From positions 1,427,501 to 1,489,500 of the forward strand of contig NC_081414.1 in the NCBI RefSeq assembly GCF_030272615.1: a stretch of 62,000 bases of DNA, in the 5' to 3' direction. Below, one piece after another: positions 24,084 through 34,441 of this stretch. Source of the stretch: Cryptomeria japonica. Taxonomy: Eukaryota > Streptophyta > Pinopsida > Cupressales > Cupressaceae. The position numbers were made by a program, and so were the translations under genes. Within the stretch, counting starts at the first letter, position 1. Each line of letters opens with the position of its first letter. The notes under the pieces are model-generated. The model made no database searches and was not told where the DNA came from. It was given only the letters and a program-made list of their open reading frames with translations.

Positions 24084-24323
24084 ATCTCCCCCTTTGGCAT
24101 TGATGACAATACTTAGTGTAGCATTGCAATTATAAACATCATAGACCAGTGTATCTAAAATATGTTCAACAGATATCTTCTCCCCCTTTGACAACAATAC
24201 CAAAGTGGAGGCACAAGCTTCCATACTCCACCATGTTGCTCCCCCTATGGAGTAGCATCCTTCAACACATCAATCCTAAAAGATTTGTCACTGTAATACC
24301 CGACTGATGTGGAGCACACATAT
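24084..24323 (-). promoter_or_regulatory. E3 polypurine tract and 3' untranslated region
   Basis: On the minus strand GCCAAAGGGGGAGAT abuts the 3' LTR. Two further AAAGGGGGAG- or AGGGGGAG-like runs occur at about 24180-24190 and 24240-24250, so three purine tracts sit within 170 bp. Confidence 0.75.
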
Positions 24324-25904
24324 TTAGTTTACTCCATGAAGGGGCAAAACCCCTAATTCACCTCTCAAATAGGTAAATGTAGTCTTCGGTAAGGGCTTAG
24401 TGAATATGTCTGCTAGCTGCTCCTTACTGGAAACATGTTGTAATACGACCTCTTTGTTTTGAACCTTCTCTCTCAAGAAATGATAATTGAGCTCAATGTG
24501 CTTAGTTCTAGCATGCAATACCAGATTCTTGGAAATATTGATTGCACTAGTATTGTCACAAAATATACTCACCGATTCAGATATAGGTACTTTGAAGTCA
24601 TTCAGTACATGCTTCATCGATATTGCCTGAGTGCAGTTTATAAATGCTGCCATGTATTCTGTTTCAGCTATAGACTGAGAAATACAACTCTGCTTTTTAC
24701 TTGTCCAGGAGACTAGTCTTCCACCAAGAAAGAATGCTCCACTGGTTGTGCTCTTTCGGTCGTCCACATTACTTGCCAAATCTGCATCGGTAATCACTTT
24801 GAAATTAAAATCACCATTCTATGGATACCACAATCCATATTCAATAGTCCCTTTCAGGTATCTAAGAATCCTCTTTACCGCTACCAAGTGGGATTTTCTT
24901 GGACTCTTCTGAAAATGAGCTACTATGCCCACTGCATGAGCAATATTTGTTTTGTTGTGCACCACATAGTACAACTTACTGATCATTGACTGGCACTCCT
25001 TCTCATTCACCAACGCTTGATCATCTTCCTTATTCAGTTTGCGGTCGGTCACCATCGGTGTACCAACCGATTTTCTCTCCTCCATGCTAAAGGTCTTCAA
25101 TACCTCTTTGACATACTTGGACTGGGTAATAATGATACCCTCTTTCATTTGTTGAATCTATAAACCAATGAAGAATTTTATCTCTCCAATCAAAGACATC
25201 TCAAACTCTTTCTTCATTTCATCTGTAAAAGCAAAGATTATGTCATCTACAAACACTTCACAGATCATAATCTAATCACCTTTAGATTTCAAGTATATGT
25301 CACTGTCCTCACTTGTTCTCTGAAATCCTATTTTCACAAGATGAGATTATAACTATTAATACCATGCCCTTGGTGCTTGTTTCAATCCATACAAGGCCTT
25401 GTGTAATCTACACACCAAGTTACTATATTTTGATAAGGCAAACCCATATGGTTGCTCAATATACACTTCCTCTTCTAGGATTCCATTCAAGAATGCAAAC
25501 TTCACATCCATCTGGTATACCTTAAGTCCCTTGAATGTTGCAAGTAGCATTCGGACACCTTCCAGTCTAGCCACAGGAGAAAATGTTTCTCCATAGTCTT
25601 CTCCCTCTTCCTGAGCATATCCCTTGCATACAAGTCTTGCCTTGTTCCTCACAACTGTGCCTTCTTCATTTAGCTTATTCCTGAAGACCCATTTGGTACC
25701 TATGACATTCTTCTATTCTGGTCTGGGTATCAAGGACCATGTTGCATTCTTTTCTATCTGGTCTAGCTCCTCTTCCATTGCCTTAATCCAGTCTTCATCT
25801 ATAAGTGCTTCTCTGGAAGTCTTGGGCTCCAATTCAGAAATCATGCAAGAGTTTTCTTTCACCTTTCTGCTTGTGATTATCCCTGCATCTTTATCTCCTA
25901 TGAT
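24324..25904 (-). pseudogene. E3 reverse transcriptase and RNase H (copia), broken
   Basis: RT copies the element's RNA and RNase H removes it. On the minus strand the RT starts near 25900. [20 protein letters not shown] and [19 protein letters not shown] are at 25652-25460, and the catalytic box reads FVDD near 25255-25240, a permitted variant of YVDD. RNase H follows: DADLASNVDDRKSTTSGAFF at about 24790-24735, then AETEYMAAF, and it ends at 24324 after EQLADIFTKPLPKT. Stops at about 25715, 25355, 25150 and 24820 break the frame. Confidence 0.88.
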
Positions 25905-26960
25905 CTACTTCGGATCATGATGTAGTTTCACATATCTAGGAATGACTCTAGCTAGTTCTGCTTGCTTCTCCTCTTCTTCTTCACTTACTTCTTCTTCTAC
26001 AGCTTCTACCGGTACGGGAACACTGAGGTCTTTACTTGTTTCTTTCTTAACCATTTCCCAGAAGGCTATATCCGGTTCATCTTCCACTTTCTCACTGCGG
26101 GTTTCCTTAGGCTCCTCAGGGGATTCATCAACCCTAACATTGATACTCAATAATTTTCTGAGTCCTATTATTGTAGAATTTGAGAGCTTTGCTCTTAGTA
26201 GAATATCCCAAAAATATTCCTTCATCACATTTAGCATCAAACTTGCTCAGATGCTCACCTCTCTTGATGTAACACTTACTGCCAAATACTTTAAAATAAC
26301 TCATAGTGGGAGTCTTCTCGGTCTGATACTCATAAGAGGTTTTATTTTTACCTTTATTGATGAGTACCCGGTTCATAGTATAGACTGCAGTGCTCACCGC
26401 TTCTCTCCAAAAAGTGTGAGCAACCTTTCCTTGGATCAACATTGTTCTGGCCACTTCAACTACAGTCCTATTATTCCTTTCCGCTATGCCATTTTGTTGT
26501 GGTGTCCTTGGGGCAGACAACTGCCTCTAGATACCGCTATCTTCATAGTACTTGTTGAATTCATCAGAAGTGAATTCACCTCCTTGATCAGTTCTTAGGC
26601 ATTTTATCTTTTGACCACTTTCCTTCTCTACCAATGCTCTAAAGGCTTTGAACTTTCCAAATGCCTCAAACTTGTCTTTCAAGAATGTGACCCACATCAT
26701 TCTTGAGCAATCATCAGTAAGAATCATGAAATACCTATCTCCCTAAATACTTCTAGTTTTCATAGGACCACACAAGTCGGTATGCACAAGATCAAGTAAG
26801 TTTTCTGCTGAAAAAGACTTACCTTTGAAAGTTGAGGAAGACATCTTCCCAAGTTGACATTCTCTGCATAAAGCATTCTTCGGTTTTTTTAGCAAAGGCA
26901 ATCCTCTTACTGCCTTGATATTACTAGCCTTTACAATATTATCAAAATTCATATGACAAA
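25905..26960 (-). pseudogene. E3 integrase (copia), broken
   Basis: Read on the minus strand: the zinc-domain end CRECQLGKMSSSTFKGK (about 26875-26825), LLDLVHTDLCGP with the first catalytic Asp, CLRTDQGGEFTSDEF with the second, and APRTPQQNGIAERNNRTVVE with the Glu. The C-terminal part GSKCYIKRG...DEGIFLGYSTKSKA follows. Isolated stops occur after MKTRSI and after EDSGI. All three catalytic residues remain. Confidence 0.88.
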
Positions 26961-27477
26961 GTCTCCTATGCTATATCCAACTGTCATCAAACTTCACCAT
27001 CAGACACCGACTTATCTTGGCATTCAACTGAAACAAGTTACCTCTGGTCTACTTACCAGTGGCAATAAGTTCACCACTCTTTCTAATTATACTGCAAACT
27101 CCACCTTTGAACTCCAGAATGAGTCCTTTATCATTTAGCTAAGCAACACTCGATGGGTTATGCTTAAGACCTTCTACCTAGTAGATGTTATCCGCACTAC
27201 TCTTTCCATTCAGTGAGATGGATCTTTTTTCTTTTACCAAGCATGGTGCATCATTTCCAAATCTGACAACACCTCCATCATATTCTTCTAGAGACAGAAA
27301 ATTTCCCCGGTCACCAGTCATGTGGTGAGAACAACCACTATCAATAATCCACTCATTAGAGTTGTCAATGCGAGAGACAAGTGCTTTCTTGTCAGACACT
27401 TCTTCCTTTACAGCTACAAACACTATGTCCTCATTCTCTTCATCCTCAGATTCTTCATTAGTAACACCTTCATCCAC
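26961..27477 (-). pseudogene. E3 protease and GAG-pre-integrase region, broken
   Basis: The stretch NEWIIDSGCSHHMTGDRGNF at about 27360-27300 is the aspartic protease active site (DSG). It is preceded by an acidic stretch (EESEDEENEDIVF). The link to the integrase zinc domain (27180-26950) contains several stops. Confidence 0.8.
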
Positions 27478-28207
27478 TGCAACAAGACAATTTCTTTTAT
27501 TTCCTCCTTTATACTTTCTAAACCTCTCTGGTTTATCCTTATTGTCATTGTTAGGATAGTTAATAGCTATATGTCCTATCTTATTGCAGAAAATACATTT
27601 TAAAGGAAGCTTACCTCTGTATTTTCCAGTGCCTTTTGGAATTCTCTTGGCAAGAAGAGCTTAAAACTCCATCAGAATCTCTTCATCATCCATATCTCTG
27701 CATTCCTTGGATTGATAACTGAACTTCTTTTCCTTTTCTGCTTGGTACAACAGATGCTCTAAAGGTTGACTCAATCTTCTGAACACTGCCATCATAGCTA
27801 TTCAACTCATATGTAGTCAATTTAGCAATGATAGAGTCTAAGGATACCTTGGTTTTGTCAATAGACCTTAGCTCCTGAATAGTAGCAACTCTGATTGCAT
27901 AGACTGATAACAATGATCTCAAAACTTTACTGACAACGGTGGCATCTTCAATTGTTCCACCAGTTCTCTTGATATCTCCAACCATAGTCTTGATCCTTAT
28001 GCCATATTGTCAAATGGTTTCACCTTCAACCATCCTCATGTCTTTAAATTTTCCTCTAAGGCTCTCTTCCTTAGCTTGCTTGACATGCTCATCACCGCCA
28101 TAAATAGTTTTCAATGTGTCCCACACATCTTTAGGAGTGTTCTTATCTTGCACATCAATAAACACAATATCAGACAAACTGCTAATAAGGGCTTCCATGA
28201 CTTGCCC
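27478..28207 (-). pseudogene. E3 gag, N-terminally truncated
   Basis: The minus frame from 28207 reads into MEALISSLSDIVFIDVQDKN, then VWDTLKTIYGGDEHVKQAKE. After a stop, KTMVGDIKRTGGTIEDATVV continues. A zinc knuckle CIFCNKIGHIAINY near 27590-27550 has its last Cys changed to Tyr. The N-terminus, leader and primer site are absent because E4 sequence starts at 28208-28211. Confidence 0.82.
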
Positions 28208-28459
28208 ATTGTGTTCTTGCTTCTTTATGAAACCATTGTATATAAAATAAAGAGCCATGTGCTCATTGGTCCTAGTTAGGGTCCTAGTTGAGGTCCTAGG
28301 GTCATGAGTCAAAGTTGTGTTTTTTTTTTGGAAATAGAGGGTATTTGTGCCTTTGAGGTGTTTAGGGGTCCTTCTTAGCATGGTGGTGTCCTTAGGTTAG
28401 CCCAATGTGGGTCTAGGAGTCAAGAAAAGCAACATTGAGAAAGTTGCTCAAAAGTTGCA

Positions 28460-28501
28460 AAAGTTGCACGACAACTTTTAAAAGTTGTCAAGCAACTTTT
28501 C
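28460..28501. repeat. Near-perfect 42-bp palindrome in E4 LTR
   Basis: Two 21-bp arms meet at ACTTTTAAAAGT, with only two mismatched positions. The copy in the other LTR is at 34722-34763. Confidence 0.85.
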
Positions 28502-28573
28502 CACCTTGAGGTTAAAATATTTAGGTTAGCATGGAAAACCCTAATATGGGCACATAAACCAAGGAGAGGGTAG

Positions 28574-28581
28574 TATAAATA
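28574..28581 (+). promoter_or_regulatory. TATA box in E4 5' LTR
   Basis: TATAAATA. In the 3' LTR (about 34837-34844) it has decayed to TATAAGTA. Confidence 0.55.
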
Positions 28582-29754
28582 GTTAAAAACCCTAAGATAA
28601 TGGGTTGGATGTCAGATGTTGTACGGCCCAAGCAAAGTGACTTGACTGTGACTGCAATTTTGTTGCCAGTCGGCACAAATGGAGTAAAGGAAGATTGTTA
28701 ATGGATTGATTTTCATGCAAAACTATGTGGAGTGTCTTGTATGGTGTATTCACTTTCATTTTGAGCATTTAGATTAGGTTTTTATTTGTAAGTGAGGTGT
28801 GTTTGTAAATATTTTCTAAATAGCCTTCTCTCTGTCCAGTTTTGGACTGGTTTGTGTCAATGGGCTCATAACTCCATTCCCCATTGTGGAACCACCATGA
28901 AACCACGGGGAATGAGATTATAGAACTTGTACTATACTTCACAGCAAGAAGGGCCCTTGAAAATTCAAGGAGGCCATTTAAAGACCCACTCCTAGGCGAG
29001 ACTGGACAGTACCCGGCTAGGAAGGGTTAAGTTGCAGAGGTCTTGGAGAGCAAGGAAGGTCAGAGGAGGAGGCACCCTTTGGAGGAGTAGTAGAGGGGTG
29101 AGTGGAGCACAATTGGTGTGAAGGAGGAGCTTCCACCAATCCAAACAAGGTGGCAAGAGCACCAAACCCACACTGTGACCCTGGCAGGCCTAAAAACCCT
29201 TAAAAACCTTAAAATCCACCTAGGGCAGTGTACGGACACTTGGAGGCCTAAAACCTAAAAAATCCTTGAGCCCTTGCCAAATGAATAGCAGGTCTTTCAA
29301 GAAGTTTCACAAGCAAGTGCATCATTTGTAAGAGGGAGCCCTAAAGGACCGGGTAGGAGGCCTAATTGGTCAAAATCCTTGTAGCCCTATTTTGTAGGCA
29401 AAACACAAAATAGTGAAATCGGTAAGGGGTTGAAAGCTTGAAACCTCTTGGGGGCACATGAATGGGTGGAAAAACCATGTATTAGACCTGACCTATCCTT
29501 GCTAAGACCTAGGAAGGTGTGGAACAAGCCAAACCCTTATTAGCCTAAGTAAGGGTTCCTTGAAACTCATGAGCAGTTGAGACCTTAGGAGTAGTTTTTC
29601 AAGTTGTTGGTGGGTGGATTGGGAAAGGTCAGGGGATTCCTCAAGCAAAGAAGGTCCTAGAGACCCTAGGGGTGGTCATAACACCTGGTGATCCAAGGAA
29701 AGGATCCAAGAGCATAGACTAGGCTAGTCTATCCCAAACCCCATCCCATCAGAT

Positions 29755-29766
29755 TGGTATCAGAGC
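29755..29766 (+). promoter_or_regulatory. E4 primer-binding site
   Basis: TGGTATCAGAGC, exactly complementary to the 3' end of initiator methionine tRNA, three bases after the LTR. Confidence 0.9.
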
Positions 29767-29791
29767 AAGTAAAAGGTTTGGTGGACCGTGT

Positions 29792-30900
29792 ATGTCTCTG
29801 TATTCTGGTGAATCAGTAGGGGAAAGAACAATGGTCACTAATGTAGAGCTGGCTAGGGAGGTAGAAGAGCAGAAGGAGAAGAATAGACTCCTTGAAGAAG
29901 CTATGAGCGAGATAAGGGATAAGCTGCAGGAAGTGGTGGATCAGAGGACACAAGGACCTTGGGGTGAAGACACCAAGGATAAAGGCAAGAAAACTATAGA
30001 CATAGATGATATTATACCTGAACCAGATCCCTTGTTCAATGAAGAACCTTTTGTGAAGGCTATTAAGTCTTTGAACACTAAAGCTTTTGAAGGATTGCCA
30101 CATTTCAGTGGAAGGATGGACATTGACACTGTCTTGGAATGGATTGAGGTCATGGAAAACCACTTTGAGTGTGAGGGAGTGACAGAGGCTCAAAAGGTTA
30201 AGGTTGCTAAATCAAGATTAAGGGGAGCAACTTTGACATGGTGGAAGTACTTGCAAGAAGAGAGAGTTAGCATGGGGAAGCTACCTATCACCAATTGGAA
30301 GGCCATGGTGAGTAAGATCAAAGAGAACTACTTACCAGAGGATTATGAAGTCCAACTTCATAAGAAGAGATAGGGATTGAAGCAAAAAGACCTTGATGTG
30401 ACCTCCTACACCGAAGAATTTCAAAAGCTTTGTCTTAGATCCAAAGTCCAAGAAGATGAATCTATTAAGGTGGCTAGGTATTTAAGCGGCCTAAAGTGAA
30501 ACATTCAAGAGGAGATAAGCCTATGGACTCCTACTACTATTCAAAAATGTCATTAGCTTGTTGCCAAGGTGGAAGAGAGGAACGAAAGGAAAGGAGAATC
30601 CAATAACAGGGGTAGAGACAGAGGTAGAGAACAAATGAATCACCGAGGTGGTTACCAAAGCAAGGCAAATGAGAAAAGGAACCAAGGAGAAGCCAAGCTG
30701 ACTGAGCATAGCAGTGAAGCCAATCTCAGAGGGGGCCATTCTAGAGGATGAGGTGCACAAGGTGGTCCAAGTAGGGGTAGAGGTACCGGCAGGGGTAACT
30801 CTTACTTTGCAACTATGAAATGTTACAATTGTGGTCAATTGGGACACCCGGCCTATAGATGCCCTGACAATCCTACCTCATCAAACAGTGGAAAGAGGGT
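29792..30900 (+). pseudogene. E4 gag, broken by several stops
   Basis: It starts MSLYSGESVGERTMVTNVEL, with a coiled-coil stretch (residues about 18-50, rich in E, K, Q, L). The capsid domain follows at about 30080-30510 (FSGRMDIDTVLEWIEVMENH; LRGATLTWWKYL). Stops are at 30371-30373 (TAG), about 30497 (TGA), about 30554 (TAG) and about 30749 (TGA). A basic RG-rich region (RGRDRGRE) precedes the CCHC knuckle CYNCGQLGHPAYRC at about 30821-30862. Each stop can be explained by one C-to-T or G-to-A change. Confidence 0.88.
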
Positions 30901-32236
30901 TGCTTATGCACATGAAGACTCTTCAAGCAGCAAGACACCTGAGGTGGACCATATTGAATCAGAGATTAGAGAGAATCTAATGTTCAATAGGGTCTTGATA
31001 AGACAGCCAGTCAAGAATGAGCCTACGCATAGGAGAGCATTGTTTAGGGTGAGATGCAAGATCATTGGTAAAGTTTGCAAGGTGATAGTTGATTCAGGGT
31101 CAACTGATAACATAATATCAGAGGAGGCAACCAAGAATTTTAAACTCACAAGGATACCCCACACTAACCCATATAAGGTGACACGGTTGAATCATGAGCA
31201 AAGTGTGCTAGTCAATGAACAAACTTGGGTAGAGTTCTCTATTGGAGGATACAAGGATAAGATTCTTTGTGATGTGTTACCCATGGATGCATGTCACTTA
31301 TTGCTAGGTAGACCCTGGCAATTTGATAGGAAGGTGATCTATGATGGAGAGGAGAACTCCACTTCCTTCAAGAAGGACAACAAGACCTTTAAGATTCAGT
31401 CTTTGACAGAGAATGAAGAGGGAACCTCAAGAACACCTAGTGTCTTATTGGCTACTAGTAAAGAGTTCTTACACTTGCTACACGAGGAGGAGATAGTGAA
31501 GTGTGCCATCTTTGTGAAGCCAAAGGAGGAGGAAGACAAGTTGCAGGCAAAAGTACCCAAGGAGGTGAAGCAAATGTTGCAAGAGTATAAGGACATAGTG
31601 AGTGATGGAGCACCTGCAAAACTCCCACCAAGAAGGTCTATAAGCCATCAAACAGACTTTGTTCCCGGTGCATCCCTACCTAACAAAGCTGCATATAAGC
31701 TCACACCTGATCAAAACAAGGAGGTGGCAAGGCAAGTGCAGGAGTTATTGGAACAAGGACTGATTAAGAAGAGCATCAGCCCATGTGCAGTCCCGGTAGT
31801 GCTAGCATCAAAGAAGGGAGGCAAGTGGAGACTTTGCACTGACTCAAGGGCAATCAATAGGATCACCATAAGGTATAGGTTTTCTATTCCTAGAATAGAG
31901 GATTTGGTGGACTGTTTAGGAGGTGCTATGTATTTTACCAAGTTGGACCTTAAAAGTGGTTATCACCAGATTAGAATCAAGGAGGGAGATGAGTGGAAGA
32001 CTGCTTTCAAGACCACAGAAGGATTGTATGAATGGCTTGTGATGCCATTTGGACTCACCAATGCCCGAAGCACCTTCATGAGGTTGATGAATGAGGTGTT
32101 AAAATATTTCATAGGCAAGTTTGTGGTGGTGTACCTAGATGGCATTCTCATCTATAGCAGAACCAAAGAGGAGCACCTTGAGCATTTGAGTTTAGTCTTA
32201 GAGAGGTTGCATGAGAAGAGTTATCCATCAACCTAG
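30815..32236 (+). CDS. E4 nucleocapsid, protease and RT region
   Basis: 473 open codons. The CCHC knuckle comes first. The aspartic protease follows at about residues 75-165 (KVIVDSGSTDNIISEEATKN, ending LLLGRPWQ). The RT starts near residue 255 (LPPRRSISHQTDFVPGA), with SKKGGKWRLCTDSRAINRIT and KLDLKSGYHQIRIKEGDEWK. In the catalytic box at 32132-32143 the second aspartate is lost: YLDG replaces YLDD. This alone should abolish polymerase activity. A one-base frameshift at about 32215-32225 ends the frame in the thumb region. Confidence 0.9.
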   Translation: MKCYNCGQLGHPAYRCPDNPTSSNSGKRVAYAHEDSSSSKTPEVDHIESEIRENLMFNRVLIRQPVKNEPTHRRALFRVRCKIIGKVCKVIVDSGSTDNIISEEATKNFKLTRIPHTNPYKVTRLNHEQSVLVNEQTWVEFSIGGYKDKILCDVLPMDACHLLLGRPWQFDRKVIYDGEENSTSFKKDNKTFKIQSLTENEEGTSRTPSVLLATSKEFLHLLHEEEIVKCAIFVKPKEEEDKLQAKVPKEVKQMLQEYKDIVSDGAPAKLPPRRSISHQTDFVPGASLPNKAAYKLTPDQNKEVARQVQELLEQGLIKKSISPCAVPVVLASKKGGKWRLCTDSRAINRITIRYRFSIPRIEDLVDCLGGAMYFTKLDLKSGYHQIRIKEGDEWKTAFKTTEGLYEWLVMPFGLTNARSTFMRLMNEVLKYFIGKFVVVYLDGILIYSRTKEEHLEHLSLVLERLHEKSYPST

Positions 32237-33090
32237 AGAAGTGTGACTTATTGAAGCAAGAGTTGGTCTACTTAGGATTTGTGGTATCTAAGGGAACCTT
32301 GAAGATGGATCCAAGCAAAGTGGAGGCAATCTTGAATTGGCTTGCACCTAGAACGGGGACTGAAGTTAGGAGTTTCCATGGTTTAGCCCAATTCTATCGG
32401 AAGTTTGTGAGGAACTTCAATGGCATATGTGCACTAGTCCTTGACACCATAAAAGGAGGTCTTAAAACTAAGTTTAAATGCACTGAGTAGGCTGACAAAG
32501 CATTTCAATTATTGAAGCAAGAAGTAGCCACAAAACCTATCCTACTCCTACCTACTTTTGACAAGTTGTTCACATTGGATTGTGATGCAAGTGGAATTGC
32601 AGTAGGGGGTGTATTGAGTCGAGAGGGAAGACCTATGGCATTTTTTAGTGAGAAGCTCAATGAAGCAAAGAAGAAGTACTCAACCTATGACCTAGAGTTG
32701 TATGCATTAGTCCAGTCTCTTAAAAAATGGAGGCATTACTTACTTCCAAAGGAATTTGTGGTGTTCACAGACAACTAGGCTTTGAGTTACATTAACACTC
32801 AAGAGAAGCTTAGCAATAGACATTTGAAATGGATGGAATACCTCCAATCCTTCACCTTCACCATCAAGCATAAGAAGGGGCAACTCAACAAGGTGGCAGA
32901 TGCTTTGAGTAGGAAGTTGTTGACAGTTCAAGAACTACAGTTGCAGAGCATAGGAATAGAAGGTTTCAAGGACCTCTATGAAGGAGATGAAGACTTCTCA
33001 TCAACTTACAAGGTTTGCAAGGAGTTTGAGAACCATTTCCATGGTGAGTATGTAGATTACACTCCAAAATGGTCTCTTGTTCAAAGGTAA
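32237..33090 (+). pseudogene. E4 RT thumb and RNase H, broken
   Basis: After the frameshift the RT end reads KQELVYLGFVVSKGTLKMD, then a stop at about 32488 (TAG for Trp). RNase H is seen as LFTLDCDASGIAVGGVLS with the catalytic Asp, then FFSEKLNEAKKKYSTYDLEL with the Glu. At VVFTDN the frame stops (TAG, 32776-32778, probably Gln originally). It continues ALSYINTQEKL...HLKWMEYLQ and VADALSRK with the last Asp. Confidence 0.85.
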
Positions 33091-34241
33091 TCAGTTGTGT
33101 GTGCCAAAAGGGTCCATGAGGAAAACCCTCATCCAAGAGAAACACAATGGTAGTTTAAGTGGACACTTTGGAGTCAACAAAACCTTGGATCTAGTACAGA
33201 GGTACTACTATTAGCCAAAGTTGCCAAGAGATGTGAAGAGGTATGTGGAGCAATGTGGTGTGTGTCAAAGGGCAAAAGGAGGATCAAGCAATCTATCAAC
33301 CATTGCCGGTCCCAAATAGGCCTTGGGAATGTGTAAGCATGGACTTTGTAGTACGACTTCCCAAGACAAAGACAGGTATGGACAACATCTATGTGGTAGT
33401 AGATAGATTTTCCAAGATGAGCCATTTCATTCCATGTAAAACTACACATGATGCTAGCTATGTTGCACATCTCTTCTTTAAGGAGATTGTGAGGAGTCAT
33501 GGACTCCCTTTAAGCATTGTTTCAGATAGGGACAGCAAGTTCATGGGCCATTTTTGGCAAACTTTATGGAGGAGACTTGGAACTAATCTCTCATTTAGCT
33601 CAGCTTACCATCCACAAACTGATGGTCAGACTGAAGTCATCAATAGGGTGTTAGGCAACTTGTTGAGGTGTTTAACTAAGGAGTATGGACGAACATGGGA
33701 CCTAATCATTCCTCAAGCAGAGTATGCATATAATGATAGTGTAAATAGGACCATTGGTAGAAGTCCTTTTGAGGTTGTCTATGGTAGACATCCAAGAGGA
33801 GTGTGTGAACTCAGGGAACTTGGTTCCATGGAGATGAAGAGTGGGCAAGCAGAGGACTTCACTCAAACCATCAAGGAAGTTCAAGAGCAAGTCAAGAAAG
33901 CCATCCTTGAATCCACTCAAAAACTAAAGGCCAAAATGGATGAGAAAAGGAGAGAGGTTCAGTTCAAGGTGGGTGACTTTGTGATGGTCCATTTGAGCAA
34001 AGCTAGAATGAAAAGTGGCAAGCCTACTAAACTGCAAATGAAGAGGGTAGGACCTTGTAGAATTTTGGCAAAATATGGTGAGAACGCTTATAAGGTTGAA
34101 CTTCCTTCAGACTTAGCCATTTCACCAATCTTCAATGTTGATGATCTGATCATGTACAAGGGTGAGATAGAAGGGCAGACTGAGAACCAAGCCAAGGTGC
34201 TACAAGACTTGGATGTGAATGCCTTACCTCAAGTGAAGTAG
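33091..34241 (+). pseudogene. E4 integrase (gypsy), largely open
   Basis: The zinc-binding HHCC region is at 33100-33280 (ending RYVEQCGVCQRAK, in part shifted out of frame, with a TAG stop at about 33211). The core is open at 33243-34241: ECVSMDFVVRLPKTKTGMDN with the first Asp, LSIVSDRDSKFMGHFW with the second, YHPQTDGQTEVINRVLGN with the Glu. The C-terminal GPF/Y-like module reads KRVGPCRILAKYGENAYKVE. All three catalytic residues are intact. Confidence 0.88.
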
Positions 34242-34421
34242 CCTATAGCAGAGGAGATTTTGGAGTCACAGGTGAAGAATTCTACTAGACACCAGGTCTA
34301 CATGGAGCACTTGGTGAAATGGACAGGTCAACCTATGTTTGAAGCTACTTAGGTGGAGGAGAGCAAGTTCAAGAAGCTTGGCATTGATCCGGCTCTTCTC
34401 ACTCCCCTAATTCCTTAGCTT
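34242..34421 (+). pseudogene. E4 chromodomain (CR-type), broken
   Basis: In frame after a TAG, the sequence reads EEILESQVKNSTRHQVYMEH followed by LVKWTGQPMFEAT, then a stop where chromodomains have Trp (TGG to TAG), then VEESKFKKL. In chromoviruses this module is thought to direct integration to particular chromatin. The LVKW-x-G-x-P-x-x-EATW pattern supports the assignment. Confidence 0.75.
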
Positions 34422-34441
34422 GTTGCAGAGGGGGAGTATGG
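34422..34441 (+). promoter_or_regulatory. E4 polypurine tract
   Basis: GCAGAGGGGGAGTATGG lies directly before the 3' LTR start TGCAGGAGC at 34442. Confidence 0.8.

Larger units (their letters stand above)
28208..29751 (+). repeat. E4 5' LTR, lacking about 43 bp at its 5' end
   Basis: It matches 34482-36010 plus 51965-51980. The intact copy begins TGCAGGAGCACCC at 34442; that start is missing here, and E3 gag sequence joins at a 3-bp overlap (ATT, 28208-28210). It ends CCCATCCCATCA at 29751. A TATAAATA box is at 28574-28581, and a 42-bp near-palindrome is at 28460-28501. Confidence 0.9.

Noticed and set aside
28010-28381. Fusion protein joining E3 gag with an upstream segment
   Set aside because: The upstream segment is the E4 LTR read backwards; the same words occur at 34407-34655 without gag.
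30521-30847. Minus-strand frames over the E4 and E5 coding regions
   Set aside because: Mirror readings of real gag and pol; no independent domain.
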